The position numbers were made by a program, and so were the translations under genes. The notes under the pieces are model-generated. The model ran no database searches. It was not told the DNA's origin and saw only the letters and a program-made list of their open reading frames with translations. From Parendozoicomonas callyspongiae (GTDB lineage: Bacteria; Pseudomonadota; Gammaproteobacteria; Pseudomonadales; Endozoicomonadaceae): DNA of 64,000 nt. Position 1 is the stretch's first letter. The number at the start of each line of letters is the position of its first letter. Positions 20,941 to 29,406 of this stretch are shown piece by piece. The DNA lies in the NCBI RefSeq assembly GCF_023502345.1, contig NZ_JAMFLX010000007.1:123266-187265 (forward strand), written 5' to 3'.

Positions 20941-21669
20941 CTACTCCTTCACCAAATGGGATGAGGCTGCATCCGTTGGGTGTTCATGTTTACGCGACTG
21001 TTCTTCCATATACCTCAGCAGCGTCGTGGTAATAACAGTCAGGCCAAGATACATAACCGCTGCCGTCAGGTACCAGGTGAAAGGCTCACGGGTCGCGTTA
21101 ACAACCATGGAGGTTTTCCGGGTTAGCTCTTCCAGACCAATAACAGAAATCAGCGCCGTATCTTTCATCAAAATCAAAATCAGATTTCCAAGACCGGGAA
21201 GTGCTATTCGCCATGCCTGTGGAAGGACAATGCCAAAAAAGACCCGGAATCGGCTTAAACCCAGCGCCTGGGCGGCTTCAGTCTGGCCCTTATGAATAGC
21301 CAGAAAGGCTCCACGGAATACTTCTGTTGCGTAGCCTCCAAAGGTCAGACCAAGAGCGATTACACCGGCAATAAATGGATTCAGTTCGATATAATCGTGA
21401 TAGCCAAACCATGATGCGATAGCCATCAACAATCGACTGGAGCCGAAATAGATTAGAAAGACAATGAGAAGTTCGGGGATACCTCGAATAACACCAACAT
21501 ATGCTCCCCCTATTGCCCTGAAGGGAAGGAAGCTGGACAGTCTGGCCGTAGCTCCCAGAAGACCCAGAGCAATACCAAGAAACGTAGCAGCCAGTGTCAC
21601 CCGGACCGTCATCATGGTTCCGGCTAAAAGCTGGGCCATAAATCCATCAAAAAACGCTTCAATACTCAA
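20941..21669 (-). CDS. Basic amino acid ABC transporter permease (HisQ/AotQ type)
   Basis: A 242-residue membrane protein, partner of the permease that follows. It has the LLAGTMMTVRVTLAATFLGIALG amino-terminal family segment, a GVIRGIPELLIVFLIYFG motif and an EAA loop (QTEAAQALGLSRFRVFFGIVLPQAW). The pair forms the heterodimeric translocation pore of the importer. It is placed between the binding-protein gene and the second permease, matching the order seen in the arginine/ornithine aot operon. Confidence 0.9.
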   Translation of the reverse strand: MSIEAFFDGFMAQLLAGTMMTVRVTLAATFLGIALGLLGATARLSSFLPFRAIGGAYVGVIRGIPELLIVFLIYFGSSRLLMAIASWFGYHDYIELNPFIAGVIALGLTFGGYATEVFRGAFLAIHKGQTEAAQALGLSRFRVFFGIVLPQAWRIALPGLGNLILILMKDTALISVIGLEELTRKTSMVVNATREPFTWYLTAAVMYLGLTVITTTLLRYMEEQSRKHEHPTDAASSHLVKE

Positions 21670-21742
21670 AACGAATTACCGCTTTCGCTTGTTAGTGCCC
21701 GTGACCGGGCCAGAGTTCCACCGGCCCGATCATGACTACGCG

Positions 21743-22564
21743 TTAATAAATTGAGAACGGGAAATACTTCTGGTTGATTCTTTCGTAAGTTCCATCTTTC
21801 AAAATTTCCTGCAAAGCCTGGTTCAGGCGCTGCTTAAGAGGATCTTTCTTGCGCACAGCAATACCAATCTGATCATCCTTGGCAAAAGCTTCCCCCTTAA
21901 ACTCAAAGCTCTTACCCTTATCGCTGCTCAGCCAGTTCCATGTGGGCAATTCATCGGAAAGAGCGCCATCCAGGCGACCGGCAAGAAGATCTAGGTATAC
22001 ACCTTCCTGAGTGTCATAGAGTTTTACGGTTACAACGTCCGAGAAGTTATCCTCAAGATATTGCCCGCCAATGGTTCCGCGCTGGGCACCAACGACCTTC
22101 CCTTTCAACCCTTCTCTGGTGGTATCAAAGGTCTTGTTCTTCGGCCCCATAAAACGCAGACCACCAGAATAATAGCGCTCAGTGAAATCAACCTGCTTCA
22201 AACGCTCTTCGGTGATGGACATGCTGGCAACAATCGCGTCAAACTTTCGAACCTTGAGCGAGGGGATCAAACCATCCCAGTCCTGGGCCACAACCTCACA
22301 CTCAACTTTCATTTTGGCGCACAGAGCGTTGGCAATATCGACATCAAAGCCTGCCAGCCGACCTTTTTCATCTACAAAATTAAAGGGAGCCCAGGCTCCC
22401 TCTGTCGCGATACGAATTTTTTCTCCAGCCATCGCAACTGAGCCAGCAATAACACCAGCCACCAGCACTCCGGCTTTTACCCATCTATTTATTTTTGAGA
22501 GATATTTTTCCTCACCTCTAGTAATGGCAAATATCTCTCCGCGCTCACGGCTGCTTATTGTCAT
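21743..22564 (-). CDS. Periplasmic basic amino acid-binding protein (HisJ/ArgT/AotJ type)
   Basis: The solute-binding component of the importer, SBP_bac_3 family, with the typical IRIATEGAWAPFNFVDEKGRLAGFDVDIANAL ligand-binding start, IVASMSITEERLKQVDFTERYY, and GTYERINQKYFPFSIY at the end. A signal peptide (VKAGVLVAGVIAGSVAMA) is present, but the only ATG (22564) lies some 27 residues ahead of it and gives an odd charged leader. No good start codon is visible nearer, although AGAGGTGAGG, a possible ribosome binding site, lies in between. The exact start is therefore uncertain. The ATPase gene is 52 bases upstream. Confidence 0.88.
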   Translation of the reverse strand: MTISSRERGEIFAITRGEEKYLSKINRWVKAGVLVAGVIAGSVAMAGEKIRIATEGAWAPFNFVDEKGRLAGFDVDIANALCAKMKVECEVVAQDWDGLIPSLKVRKFDAIVASMSITEERLKQVDFTERYYSGGLRFMGPKNKTFDTTREGLKGKVVGAQRGTIGGQYLEDNFSDVVTVKLYDTQEGVYLDLLAGRLDGALSDELPTWNWLSSDKGKSFEFKGEAFAKDDQIGIAVRKKDPLKQRLNQALQEILKDGTYERINQKYFPFSIY

Positions 22565-22615
22565 TATTCAGCTCTTTCTCGTTATTGTGTTTTATTACCG
22601 TTGCCAGCGCGGCTA

Positions 22616-23386
22616 CTAAACGGCTGTAGCCAAGAACTTACGACAACGTTTTGATTTCGCCTTTTTGAAAATCTCTTCAGGTTTGCCATCTTCCTCAATG
22701 CGTCCGTTGTGGAGAAAGATGACCCGGTCAGAGACCTCCCGGGCAAATTTCATTTCATGGGTCACGATAAGCATCGTGCGGCCTTCTTCCGCCAGACTGC
22801 GCATAACACCCAGCACATCACCCACCAGCTCAGGATCAAGTGCAGACGTTGGTTCATCAAACAGCATGACCTGGGGTTCCATGGCGAGAACCCGCGCTAT
22901 GGCCACGCGCTGCTGCTGTCCACCGGATAGTTGTGATGGGAAATAGTCACGACGATCAGCCAGCCCTACCTTTTCAAGCAGGCTTTCTGAAAACCCCTCA
23001 ACTTCTCTTTTATTTTTCTTGAGAACACTGACCGGGGCTTCCATGATATTTTCCAGCACAGTCTTGTGCTGCCAGAGATTGAACCCCTGAAAGACAAACC
23101 CGAGGCGGGAGCGGATTTTTGCCAGCTGCTTTTGGTCAGTGGGGCAGAGAACACCTTTCTTCTTTTTCAGCTTCAGTACTTCGCCATTAACCGAAATACT
23201 TCCCTTATTGGGTTTTTCAAGCAGATTAATACAGCGAAGAAGTGTGCTCTTACCAGAACCACTGGAACCAATAATGGATAAGACGTCACCATCACGGGCT
23301 TGAAGTGATATTCCCCGGAGAACCTTCAGGTCGCCATAGCGCTTATGAATATTGCTCACTTCGAGAGCAACGGGTACCTGAGACAT
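22616..23386 (-). CDS. Basic amino acid ABC transporter ATP-binding protein (HisP/AotP type)
   Basis: A 256-residue ATPase, the length of HisP. Walker [11 protein letters not shown]-loop [10 protein letters not shown], signature [13 protein letters not shown], Walker [13 protein letters not shown] and switch histidine VTHEMKFA are all present. A longer frame begins at 23416, but ATG 23386 ([10 protein letters not shown]) gives the family length. It is the first gene of the four-gene importer, ahead of the binding protein and the permeases; ATPase-first order differs from aotJQMOP. Confidence 0.92.
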   Translation of the reverse strand: MSQVPVALEVSNIHKRYGDLKVLRGISLQARDGDVLSIIGSSGSGKSTLLRCINLLEKPNKGSISVNGEVLKLKKKKGVLCPTDQKQLAKIRSRLGFVFQGFNLWQHKTVLENIMEAPVSVLKKNKREVEGFSESLLEKVGLADRRDYFPSQLSGGQQQRVAIARVLAMEPQVMLFDEPTSALDPELVGDVLGVMRSLAEEGRTMLIVTHEMKFAREVSDRVIFLHNGRIEEDGKPEEIFKKAKSKRCRKFLATAV

Positions 23387-23577
23387 CTTTATCAGCCCTG
23401 CTTTTATTATTATCAAACAAGATGCACGGCCATAAATTACCCAAACTGGCGCTCAACTGCCAGTAATAAAAAATTCACTTGCTTCGTCATTTATTCCGAA
23501 CATAACAGCATTGTCAGTGTATTCCCCTTCTTTTCAATGTCTTACCTGTACATTCACATATAGCGAGAAAAACTGAC

Positions 23578-25299
23578 ATGTATTCATTTTTTAGGACTGT
23601 ACCCCTGCTTCTTCTTGGAAGCACCCTCTCCTACGCGGGAGTACCTTTAATTGAACCCAAAACGCTGGTCAGTTCTAACGGAAAGCTTAATGTTGAAATG
23701 ACTATGACGGTCGGCACTATCCAAACTGCTTGCCACACTGTTACCACTCGCCTTTACCAAGTGAATGGAGAAACACCCACATCACCGGGAACAACTCTCC
23801 GTCTAAAGAAGGGTGATGCTTTGAATCTCACTCTCACTAACAAGCTTGAGCCCGTCGAAAGTTTTGGTGAACCAAACACTTTCAGAGCGCCTAACGTGAC
23901 AAATTTTCACACCCACGGGCTTCATGTTTCCCCAAAGAAAGGTTCGGATGATGTTCTCACAACAGAGATCAATGGTCATGAGAGCCTGTCAGCCACTTTT
24001 AATATCCCTGACTATCACACCCCAGGTCTTTACTGGTATCACCCACACTTTCATGGTTCCACCGCAATGCAGGTTGGAGGGTTAGCTATTGGGGCCTTAA
24101 TTATTGACGATGATAAATCTGACGGAGTTCCTGTAGAGATCAAAGCACTTCCTGAGCACCTCCTGGTATTAGGTCAAATTAACATCCCCCTTATGGAAAC
24201 AATGGCCAAAACCAATGGGGATAAACTCTGGAAAGCCGAACCGGATACAAAAAACTGTACAGCACAACAGATTGCTGATGACAGCGATGCCATTCTTGTT
24301 AATGGGCAGTCGAAGCCGACTCTGACCATAAAAGCAAACGAGTGGCACAGGCTTCGAATCCTTAATGCCAATGTTCAGGACTGGCTTGATATCCAGAAAC
24401 CTTCCAGCTGTGATTTCCAGCTTCTAGCTAAAGATGGCATTTATCTAAATGATGCACCAAGAGAAGTCAGCCATGCCGTTCTGGCCGGCGGTAATCGCGC
24501 AGATATCGCTGTGAGATGTGATTCAACTGGAACTTATGAGCTGGAGTCAGCCTTAACCAAAGAACGTTCATCCAACCAATTCCTGTGGAGAGGTACACTG
24601 CTTACTCTGCAAGTTGAGGAAAGTGAAGATATTGGATCGGGATCTGGAGACAACCCACTACCAAAACTGAACTACAAAACACCTTGTTATTTACCAGATC
24701 TGACAAACACAACAGCAGATTTCACTACAAGCTTCGTTATGACTGATGATGAAGAGAAAGGCTTGTTTCAAATTAATGGGCAATCCTTCAACCCCTCTCA
24801 GCCAACCTATGAAATGGATCTGGAATCAATTCTGAATTTTGACCTGGGCAATATCGACTTCCATACATTTCATATTCATGTATCACCATTCCAGCTTCTC
24901 GAAAATGGCGGTTCCGAAGATGATAATTACTTTCTGAAAGGTGACTGGCACGACACCATCTTCCTTCCAGACCTGCCAGAAGACAAAAAAGGCCATGTTC
25001 TTGTAGGTTTTCAGCCCGAATCATACGATGGGGATTACGTTATGCACTGCCATATTCTTCCCCATGAAGATCAGGGGATGATGGGTACTGTCAAAGTTAA
25101 AAAGAGCAAAAAACAATCCAGGCTTTGTCCTTCCAAGAAGGGCGGCAACTCCTACTTAGGATTAGAAATAGGTCTCCCAACAGCTTTGATGATAACTGGA
25201 TTTTTAACAACTGTAGGGATAGGAATCACTTACTGTGTAATTAAACGGCACCGAAGCCGAGGTGGTTACCAGCGAATGCTTAACTTCGATGATATTTGA
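23578..25299 (+). CDS. Membrane-anchored multicopper oxidase
   Basis: A 573-residue secreted multicopper oxidase. There is a signal peptide (1-20, cleavage after SYA) and three cupredoxin domains. The copper motifs are HTHGLH (111-116), HPHFHG (155-160), HTFHIH (429-434) and HCHILPHEDQGM (490-501). All trinuclear-centre histidines and type 1 ligands (H429, C491, H496, M501) are in place, so it should be active. Unusually, a hydrophobic segment (~528-553) and a short basic tail (KRHRSRGGYQR) follow, giving a type I membrane topology with the oxidase outside. Six further cysteines may pair. The substrate (metal, phenol or sugar) cannot be read from the sequence. It stands alone; the downstream gene is convergent. 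Confidence 0.85.
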   Translation: MYSFFRTVPLLLLGSTLSYAGVPLIEPKTLVSSNGKLNVEMTMTVGTIQTACHTVTTRLYQVNGETPTSPGTTLRLKKGDALNLTLTNKLEPVESFGEPNTFRAPNVTNFHTHGLHVSPKKGSDDVLTTEINGHESLSATFNIPDYHTPGLYWYHPHFHGSTAMQVGGLAIGALIIDDDKSDGVPVEIKALPEHLLVLGQINIPLMETMAKTNGDKLWKAEPDTKNCTAQQIADDSDAILVNGQSKPTLTIKANEWHRLRILNANVQDWLDIQKPSSCDFQLLAKDGIYLNDAPREVSHAVLAGGNRADIAVRCDSTGTYELESALTKERSSNQFLWRGTLLTLQVEESEDIGSGSGDNPLPKLNYKTPCYLPDLTNTTADFTTSFVMTDDEEKGLFQINGQSFNPSQPTYEMDLESILNFDLGNIDFHTFHIHVSPFQLLENGGSEDDNYFLKGDWHDTIFLPDLPEDKKGHVLVGFQPESYDGDYVMHCHILPHEDQGMMGTVKVKKSKKQSRLCPSKKGGNSYLGLEIGLPTALMITGFLTTVGIGITYCVIKRHRSRGGYQRMLNFDDI

Positions 25300-25301
25300 C
25301 C

Positions 25302-26174
25302 TCAAATCAGTCCCTGATACCCAGCCCGAAACCCGGGATAGCGAAAACGGTACCCCGATTCAAGGATTCGATCATTCCGACAGCGTTTACTGCCCCGGCC
25401 AGAGGCTGGTATTTCTTTGGTAGAGACCACTCCCATCTCTTCAGCCAGCCAGTGCGTAACTTCTGAAAGAGGAGCGGGGTCACTGTCTACACCCAAATAC
25501 AACGGATGAATTCCTACGCCCGCCCGATCGAGCTTAATCAGCCAGGCAAGCATGCCTGCACAGTCATCAGAGTGAATTCTGTTTCCATATAACCGAGGTG
25601 TATCTGCATACACCTCTCCCCCCTTCACTTTATTAAGCATAAAGTTTCTGCCCGGACCATAAATTCCACCAAAGCGAACCACTGTTGCTGGCAGTTCTGA
25701 CGAAACCAGCAGAGCCTCTGCTTCAAGCATCACCTTGCCGTTAAAACCTTCCGGGCGCGTAGGAGAAAGTTCATCAACCCACTCGCCCTCGTTCTGGTGA
25801 TATACCGCTGTACTTGAGGTGAAAAAGATTCGTCTGGGAGGACTTTCCAAAGTGTTAAGCCGGTTTAGAGCATTTTCCAACCCGTGCAGATAGGTCTGCC
25901 GGTAGCCGTCTTCTCCCTGTCTGCCGGCAGCTGCGCAATAGATAAGATAATCAATCTGTTCCGGCCAATCTCCCAAAAGGCTATCATCAGTCAGCTCACC
26001 TTTTATGGGGAGAACACCTTCCGGCAACTGACTGATATCTCTTCTTAAGCCATAAACCCTGTGTCCACTTTTCATCAGCAACAGTGCCAGGCGACAACCC
26101 ACATCACCGCAACCAGCTATCAAAGTTATGGGGCCAGGATTGTTATCCACAGGATTTCCGGAAGATTCATTCAT
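25302..26174 (-). CDS. YeeZ-like NAD(P)-dependent epimerase/reductase
   Basis: A 290-residue extended short-chain dehydrogenase/reductase-like protein. The dinucleotide motif is GCGDVG (near residue 21) and the pattern YxxxK is absent, as usual in the YeeZ subgroup; FTSSTAVYHQNEGEWVDE and VVRFGGIYGPGR are the family's conserved stretches. The reaction is unknown for this subgroup. It is transcribed towards the multicopper oxidase with only two bases between the stops, and divergently from oxyR. Confidence 0.82.
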   Translation of the reverse strand: MNESSGNPVDNNPGPITLIAGCGDVGCRLALLLMKSGHRVYGLRRDISQLPEGVLPIKGELTDDSLLGDWPEQIDYLIYCAAAGRQGEDGYRQTYLHGLENALNRLNTLESPPRRIFFTSSTAVYHQNEGEWVDELSPTRPEGFNGKVMLEAEALLVSSELPATVVRFGGIYGPGRNFMLNKVKGGEVYADTPRLYGNRIHSDDCAGMLAWLIKLDRAGVGIHPLYLGVDSDPAPLSEVTHWLAEEMGVVSTKEIPASGRGSKRCRNDRILESGYRFRYPGFRAGYQGLI

Positions 26175-26307
26175 AGCAGCCTCGGTTTTCGTTTATTATT
26201 GAGCGACAACTTAATAGAAATTCTCAATAGTCAGATATTTCCTCTGATAACAGAGCATAAATGGAAAGGCAGAGTTTGCAGATTTTCTTGCGAATAAAGC
26301 CTATAAA

Positions 26308-26327
26308 TACTGTCTAAATTTACAGTA
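26308..26327 (+). promoter_or_regulatory. LexA (SOS) box upstream of oxyR-recG
   Basis: TACTGTCTAAATTTACAGTA fits the gammaproteobacterial LexA consensus TACTGT-N8-ACAGTA exactly at both half-sites, with an A/T-rich centre. It ends 10 bases before the oxyR start codon, and a TATAAA that could serve as -10 element lies directly upstream (26302-26307), so a bound repressor would block transcription. Confidence 0.75.
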
Positions 26328-26337
26328 TCATGATGCC

Positions 26338-27270
26338 ATGACACTGACAGAATTAAAGTACATTGTTGCACTCGCTCAGGAGTGCCACTTCGGCAAGGCC
26401 GCAGAACGCTGCTTCGTTAGCCAGCCAACATTAAGTGTTGGTGTGAAAAAGCTCGAGGATGAGCTGGGCGTTGCCATTTTTGAACGCAGCAAATCGGCTG
26501 TGCGTGTAACTCCGCTGGGCCATAAAATTATTGAACAGGCCCAAAAGGTTCTTGAAGAATCTTCCTGCATCAAGACCATCGCCAGTGAAGGCAAGGGTCA
26601 GCTGACCAGCCCTCTTCGTATCGGCACTATTTATACCATTGGTCCATACCTGCTTCCTCATATGGTGCCTCAACTGCATAGACTGGCCCCGGAAATGCCT
26701 CTCTATGTTGAAGAGAACTACACCCATGTTCTTCGCCAAAAGCTGCGTATGGGTGAACTCGATGCCATTATCATTGCACTGCCGTTTACTGAAGCGGATG
26801 TCGTCACCAAACCTCTTTACGATGAGCAGTTCACTGTATTGATGCCTGGCGATCACCCCTGGGCACAAAAAGACGCCATCCCTGTTAGCGATCTGCCTGA
26901 TGCAAACCTGTTGCTACTGGGGCAGGGACATTGTTTCCGTGACCAGGTTATTGAAGCCTGCCCGGCACTGAATCAGAAAGACGATTCCAAACCCAAGAAA
27001 ACCACAATAGAAGCAACCTCCCTGGAAACCATGCGACATATGGTTGCCTCGGGAATGGGCATCACCGTTCTGCCAATGTCTGCAACTGGCGGAGCGAATC
27101 ATTACGCACCCGGTCTTTTAGCGATTAAACCGTTCACTCAACCTGCTCCCGGTCGTACTGTTGCCCTTGCCTGGCGTGCCAGTTTCCCACGCCCCAAAGC
27201 CATTGACGCGGTGGTAGAAGCCATTCATCACTGCCCTGTTGTTTCTGAGCATGTTTCTAAGAAGAGCTAA
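26338..27270 (+). CDS. oxyR: Hydrogen peroxide-sensing regulator OxyR (LysR family)
   Basis: A 310-residue LysR-type regulator. The N-terminal winged helix (MTLTELKYIVALAQECHFGKAA) is followed by the effector domain, in which the redox pair falls at C199 and C208 (GQGHCFRDQVIEACP), exactly the numbering of E. coli OxyR, so peroxide sensing through a disulfide is expected. It activates catalase/peroxidase genes in relatives. recG starts 14 bases downstream, a pairing known from Pseudomonas, and a LexA-type box precedes the start codon. Confidence 0.95.
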   Translation: MTLTELKYIVALAQECHFGKAAERCFVSQPTLSVGVKKLEDELGVAIFERSKSAVRVTPLGHKIIEQAQKVLEESSCIKTIASEGKGQLTSPLRIGTIYTIGPYLLPHMVPQLHRLAPEMPLYVEENYTHVLRQKLRMGELDAIIIALPFTEADVVTKPLYDEQFTVLMPGDHPWAQKDAIPVSDLPDANLLLLGQGHCFRDQVIEACPALNQKDDSKPKKTTIEATSLETMRHMVASGMGITVLPMSATGGANHYAPGLLAIKPFTQPAPGRTVALAWRASFPRPKAIDAVVEAIHHCPVVSEHVSKKS

Positions 27271-27284
27271 GTGAGGTAACCGCC

Positions 27285-29369
27285 TTGTCCAAGTCCCTGC
27301 ACGAGGTTCCGGTTACCACTCTGAAAGGAGTCGGCGCAGCTCTGGCAACAAAGCTGGATAAAATTGGCATCAGCAATCTGCAGGATTTGCTGTTTCATTT
27401 ACCTCTGCGCTATCAGGATCGCACCCGCATAACACCTTTGGGGATGCTTCAGTTCGGAATGGATGCTGTTATCGAGGGCACAATTGCAGCATCCGATATC
27501 GTTATGGGTAGACGACGCAGTCTGGTTTGCAGGGTTCAGGATGGAACCGGTACTGTCACCCTTCGTTTTTTTCATTTCAGTGCCGCGCAGAAAAACAGTC
27601 TCAAGAAAGGTTCGACCATTCGCTGCTTTGGCGAGCCTCGCCGGGGTGCGCATGGCCTGGAGCTTTATCATCCTGAATATCGCATTGTCAGTGACTCCAG
27701 CGCGGCTCCTGTTGAAGAAACCCTGACTCCGATTTACCCGGCAACGGAAGGTTTAACCCAGCCACGCCTTCGCAGTTTGTGCGAACAGGCGCTGAAGTTT
27801 ATTGATAACCCCGATGCCCTTCAGGAATGGCTTCCAGCTTCTGTGCGGGATCAACACAGCCTTTGGCCCCTGACAGAAGCAGTTCGCTTTCTTCACAAGC
27901 CGCCACCAGATGCAGAGCTGGCCACCATTGCGGAAGGAGTACATCCTGCTCAGCAACGCCTTGCTTTCGAAGAGCTTCTGGCGCACAACCTCAGCCTGCA
28001 GCAGATTCGTCAGCGTGTCCGGCTACAGACAGGAATGGCTCTGCCCGGTACAAACCAGCTTGTGGATAAGTTTCTTGGCAACCTACCTTTTCAACTGACA
28101 GGTGCTCAGCAGCGGGTTTTTAAAGATATCCACAGCGATCTTTCCCAGCCTACGCCGATGATGCGACTGGTTCAGGGTGATGTTGGCTCAGGGAAAACCG
28201 TTGTTGCAGCATTAGCAGCACTTCAGACAGTGGAGAGCAAACATCAGGCAGCTTTGATGGCTCCCACAGAAATTCTGGCTGAACAGCACTACAACAATTT
28301 CTCTAACTGGCTGAAGCCTCTTGGTATCACCGTTGCCTGGCTGACAGGGAAAACCAAGGGCAAAAAGCGTGAACAACAGCTGGAGTTAATTCGCACAGGA
28401 GAAGCAGAAGTTGTAGTTGGTACCCATGCCCTGTTTCAGGACGAAGTTGAATTTCGCCACCTTGCACTGGCCATTATTGATGAACAACACCGCTTTGGTG
28501 TCCACCAGCGTCTGGCACTGAGGGAGAAAGGCCGCAAGATTGGAGCAATGCCTCATCAGCTGATCATGACGGCTACACCGATTCCACGAACACTGGCTAT
28601 GAGCGCATACGCCGATCTCGACTGCTCAGTTATTGATGAACTACCACCCGGTCGAACACCTGTTAATACCATCGTTATTGGAGATGATCGCAGAAACCAG
28701 GTTATTGAAAGAGTTCGTGCTGCCTGTAAGGAAGGCAGACAGGCTTACTGGGTTTGCACTTTGATAGAAGAGTCAGAAGCTCTGCAATGTCAGGCAGCAG
28801 AAGTGACCGCAGCGGAATTGACAGAAGCATTGCCAGACCTTTCCATCGGCCTGATCCATGGTCGCATGAAGCCTGCTGAAAAAGTTGAAGTTATGAATGC
28901 TTTCAAAGAAGGACATCTGCACCTTCTGGTGGCAACAACAGTTATCGAGGTTGGCGTGGATGTTCCCAATGCCAGCCTGATGATTATTGAAAACCCCGAA
29001 CGTCTTGGCCTTGCTCAACTCCACCAGCTCAGGGGAAGAGTTGGTCGAGGCAGCGTCGCCAGCCACTGTGTTCTGATGTATCACCCACCACTTTCCCAGC
29101 AAGGGCGTGAAAGACTGCAGGTTATGCGTGAATCCAGCGATGGCTTTGTGATTGCCGAGAAAGATCTCGAACTGCGAGGACCGGGGGAGGTTCTGGGGAC
29201 TCGCCAGACGGGCCTGGTGTCATTCAGAGTTGCAGATTTGGAGCGGGATAAAGCTCTGCTGGACACAATTAAAATCGCAGCAGAGCATCTGATAACTATC
29301 GCACCTACACATGTACAACCATTAATTGATCGCTGGTTACCTCAAGGAGATCAATATGCTGATGCTTGA
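27285..29369 (+). CDS. recG: ATP-dependent DNA helicase RecG
   Basis: A 694-residue helicase that remodels stalled forks, Holliday junctions and R-loops. It has an N-terminal wedge/OB domain (~1-150), Walker A GDVGSGKT, the DEQH box (IIDEQHRFGVHQR), motif III TATPIPRT, and the C-terminal motifs HGRMKPAEK, TTVIEVGVDVPNAS and QLRGRVGRG. The start is TTG at 27285 with GAGGT 6 bases upstream; no ATG fits. The length equals E. coli RecG. Cotranscription with oxyR places it under the same SOS-type box. Confidence 0.96.
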   Translation: MSKSLHEVPVTTLKGVGAALATKLDKIGISNLQDLLFHLPLRYQDRTRITPLGMLQFGMDAVIEGTIAASDIVMGRRRSLVCRVQDGTGTVTLRFFHFSAAQKNSLKKGSTIRCFGEPRRGAHGLELYHPEYRIVSDSSAAPVEETLTPIYPATEGLTQPRLRSLCEQALKFIDNPDALQEWLPASVRDQHSLWPLTEAVRFLHKPPPDAELATIAEGVHPAQQRLAFEELLAHNLSLQQIRQRVRLQTGMALPGTNQLVDKFLGNLPFQLTGAQQRVFKDIHSDLSQPTPMMRLVQGDVGSGKTVVAALAALQTVESKHQAALMAPTEILAEQHYNNFSNWLKPLGITVAWLTGKTKGKKREQQLELIRTGEAEVVVGTHALFQDEVEFRHLALAIIDEQHRFGVHQRLALREKGRKIGAMPHQLIMTATPIPRTLAMSAYADLDCSVIDELPPGRTPVNTIVIGDDRRNQVIERVRAACKEGRQAYWVCTLIEESEALQCQAAEVTAAELTEALPDLSIGLIHGRMKPAEKVEVMNAFKEGHLHLLVATTVIEVGVDVPNASLMIIENPERLGLAQLHQLRGRVGRGSVASHCVLMYHPPLSQQGRERLQVMRESSDGFVIAEKDLELRGPGEVLGTRQTGLVSFRVADLERDKALLDTIKIAAEHLITIAPTHVQPLIDRWLPQGDQYADA

Positions 29370-29395
29370 GCGATAAGGCTCTGACCCTATCGCTC
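29368..29395. terminator. Hairpin between convergent recG and maeA
   Basis: The 8-base stem GAGCGATA/TATCGCTC overlaps the recG stop codon and fills most of the 37-base gap to the maeA stop. There is no pronounced T-run, so its efficiency as a terminator is uncertain. Confidence 0.5.
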
Positions 29396-29406
29396 ATCTA
29401 AAGATC

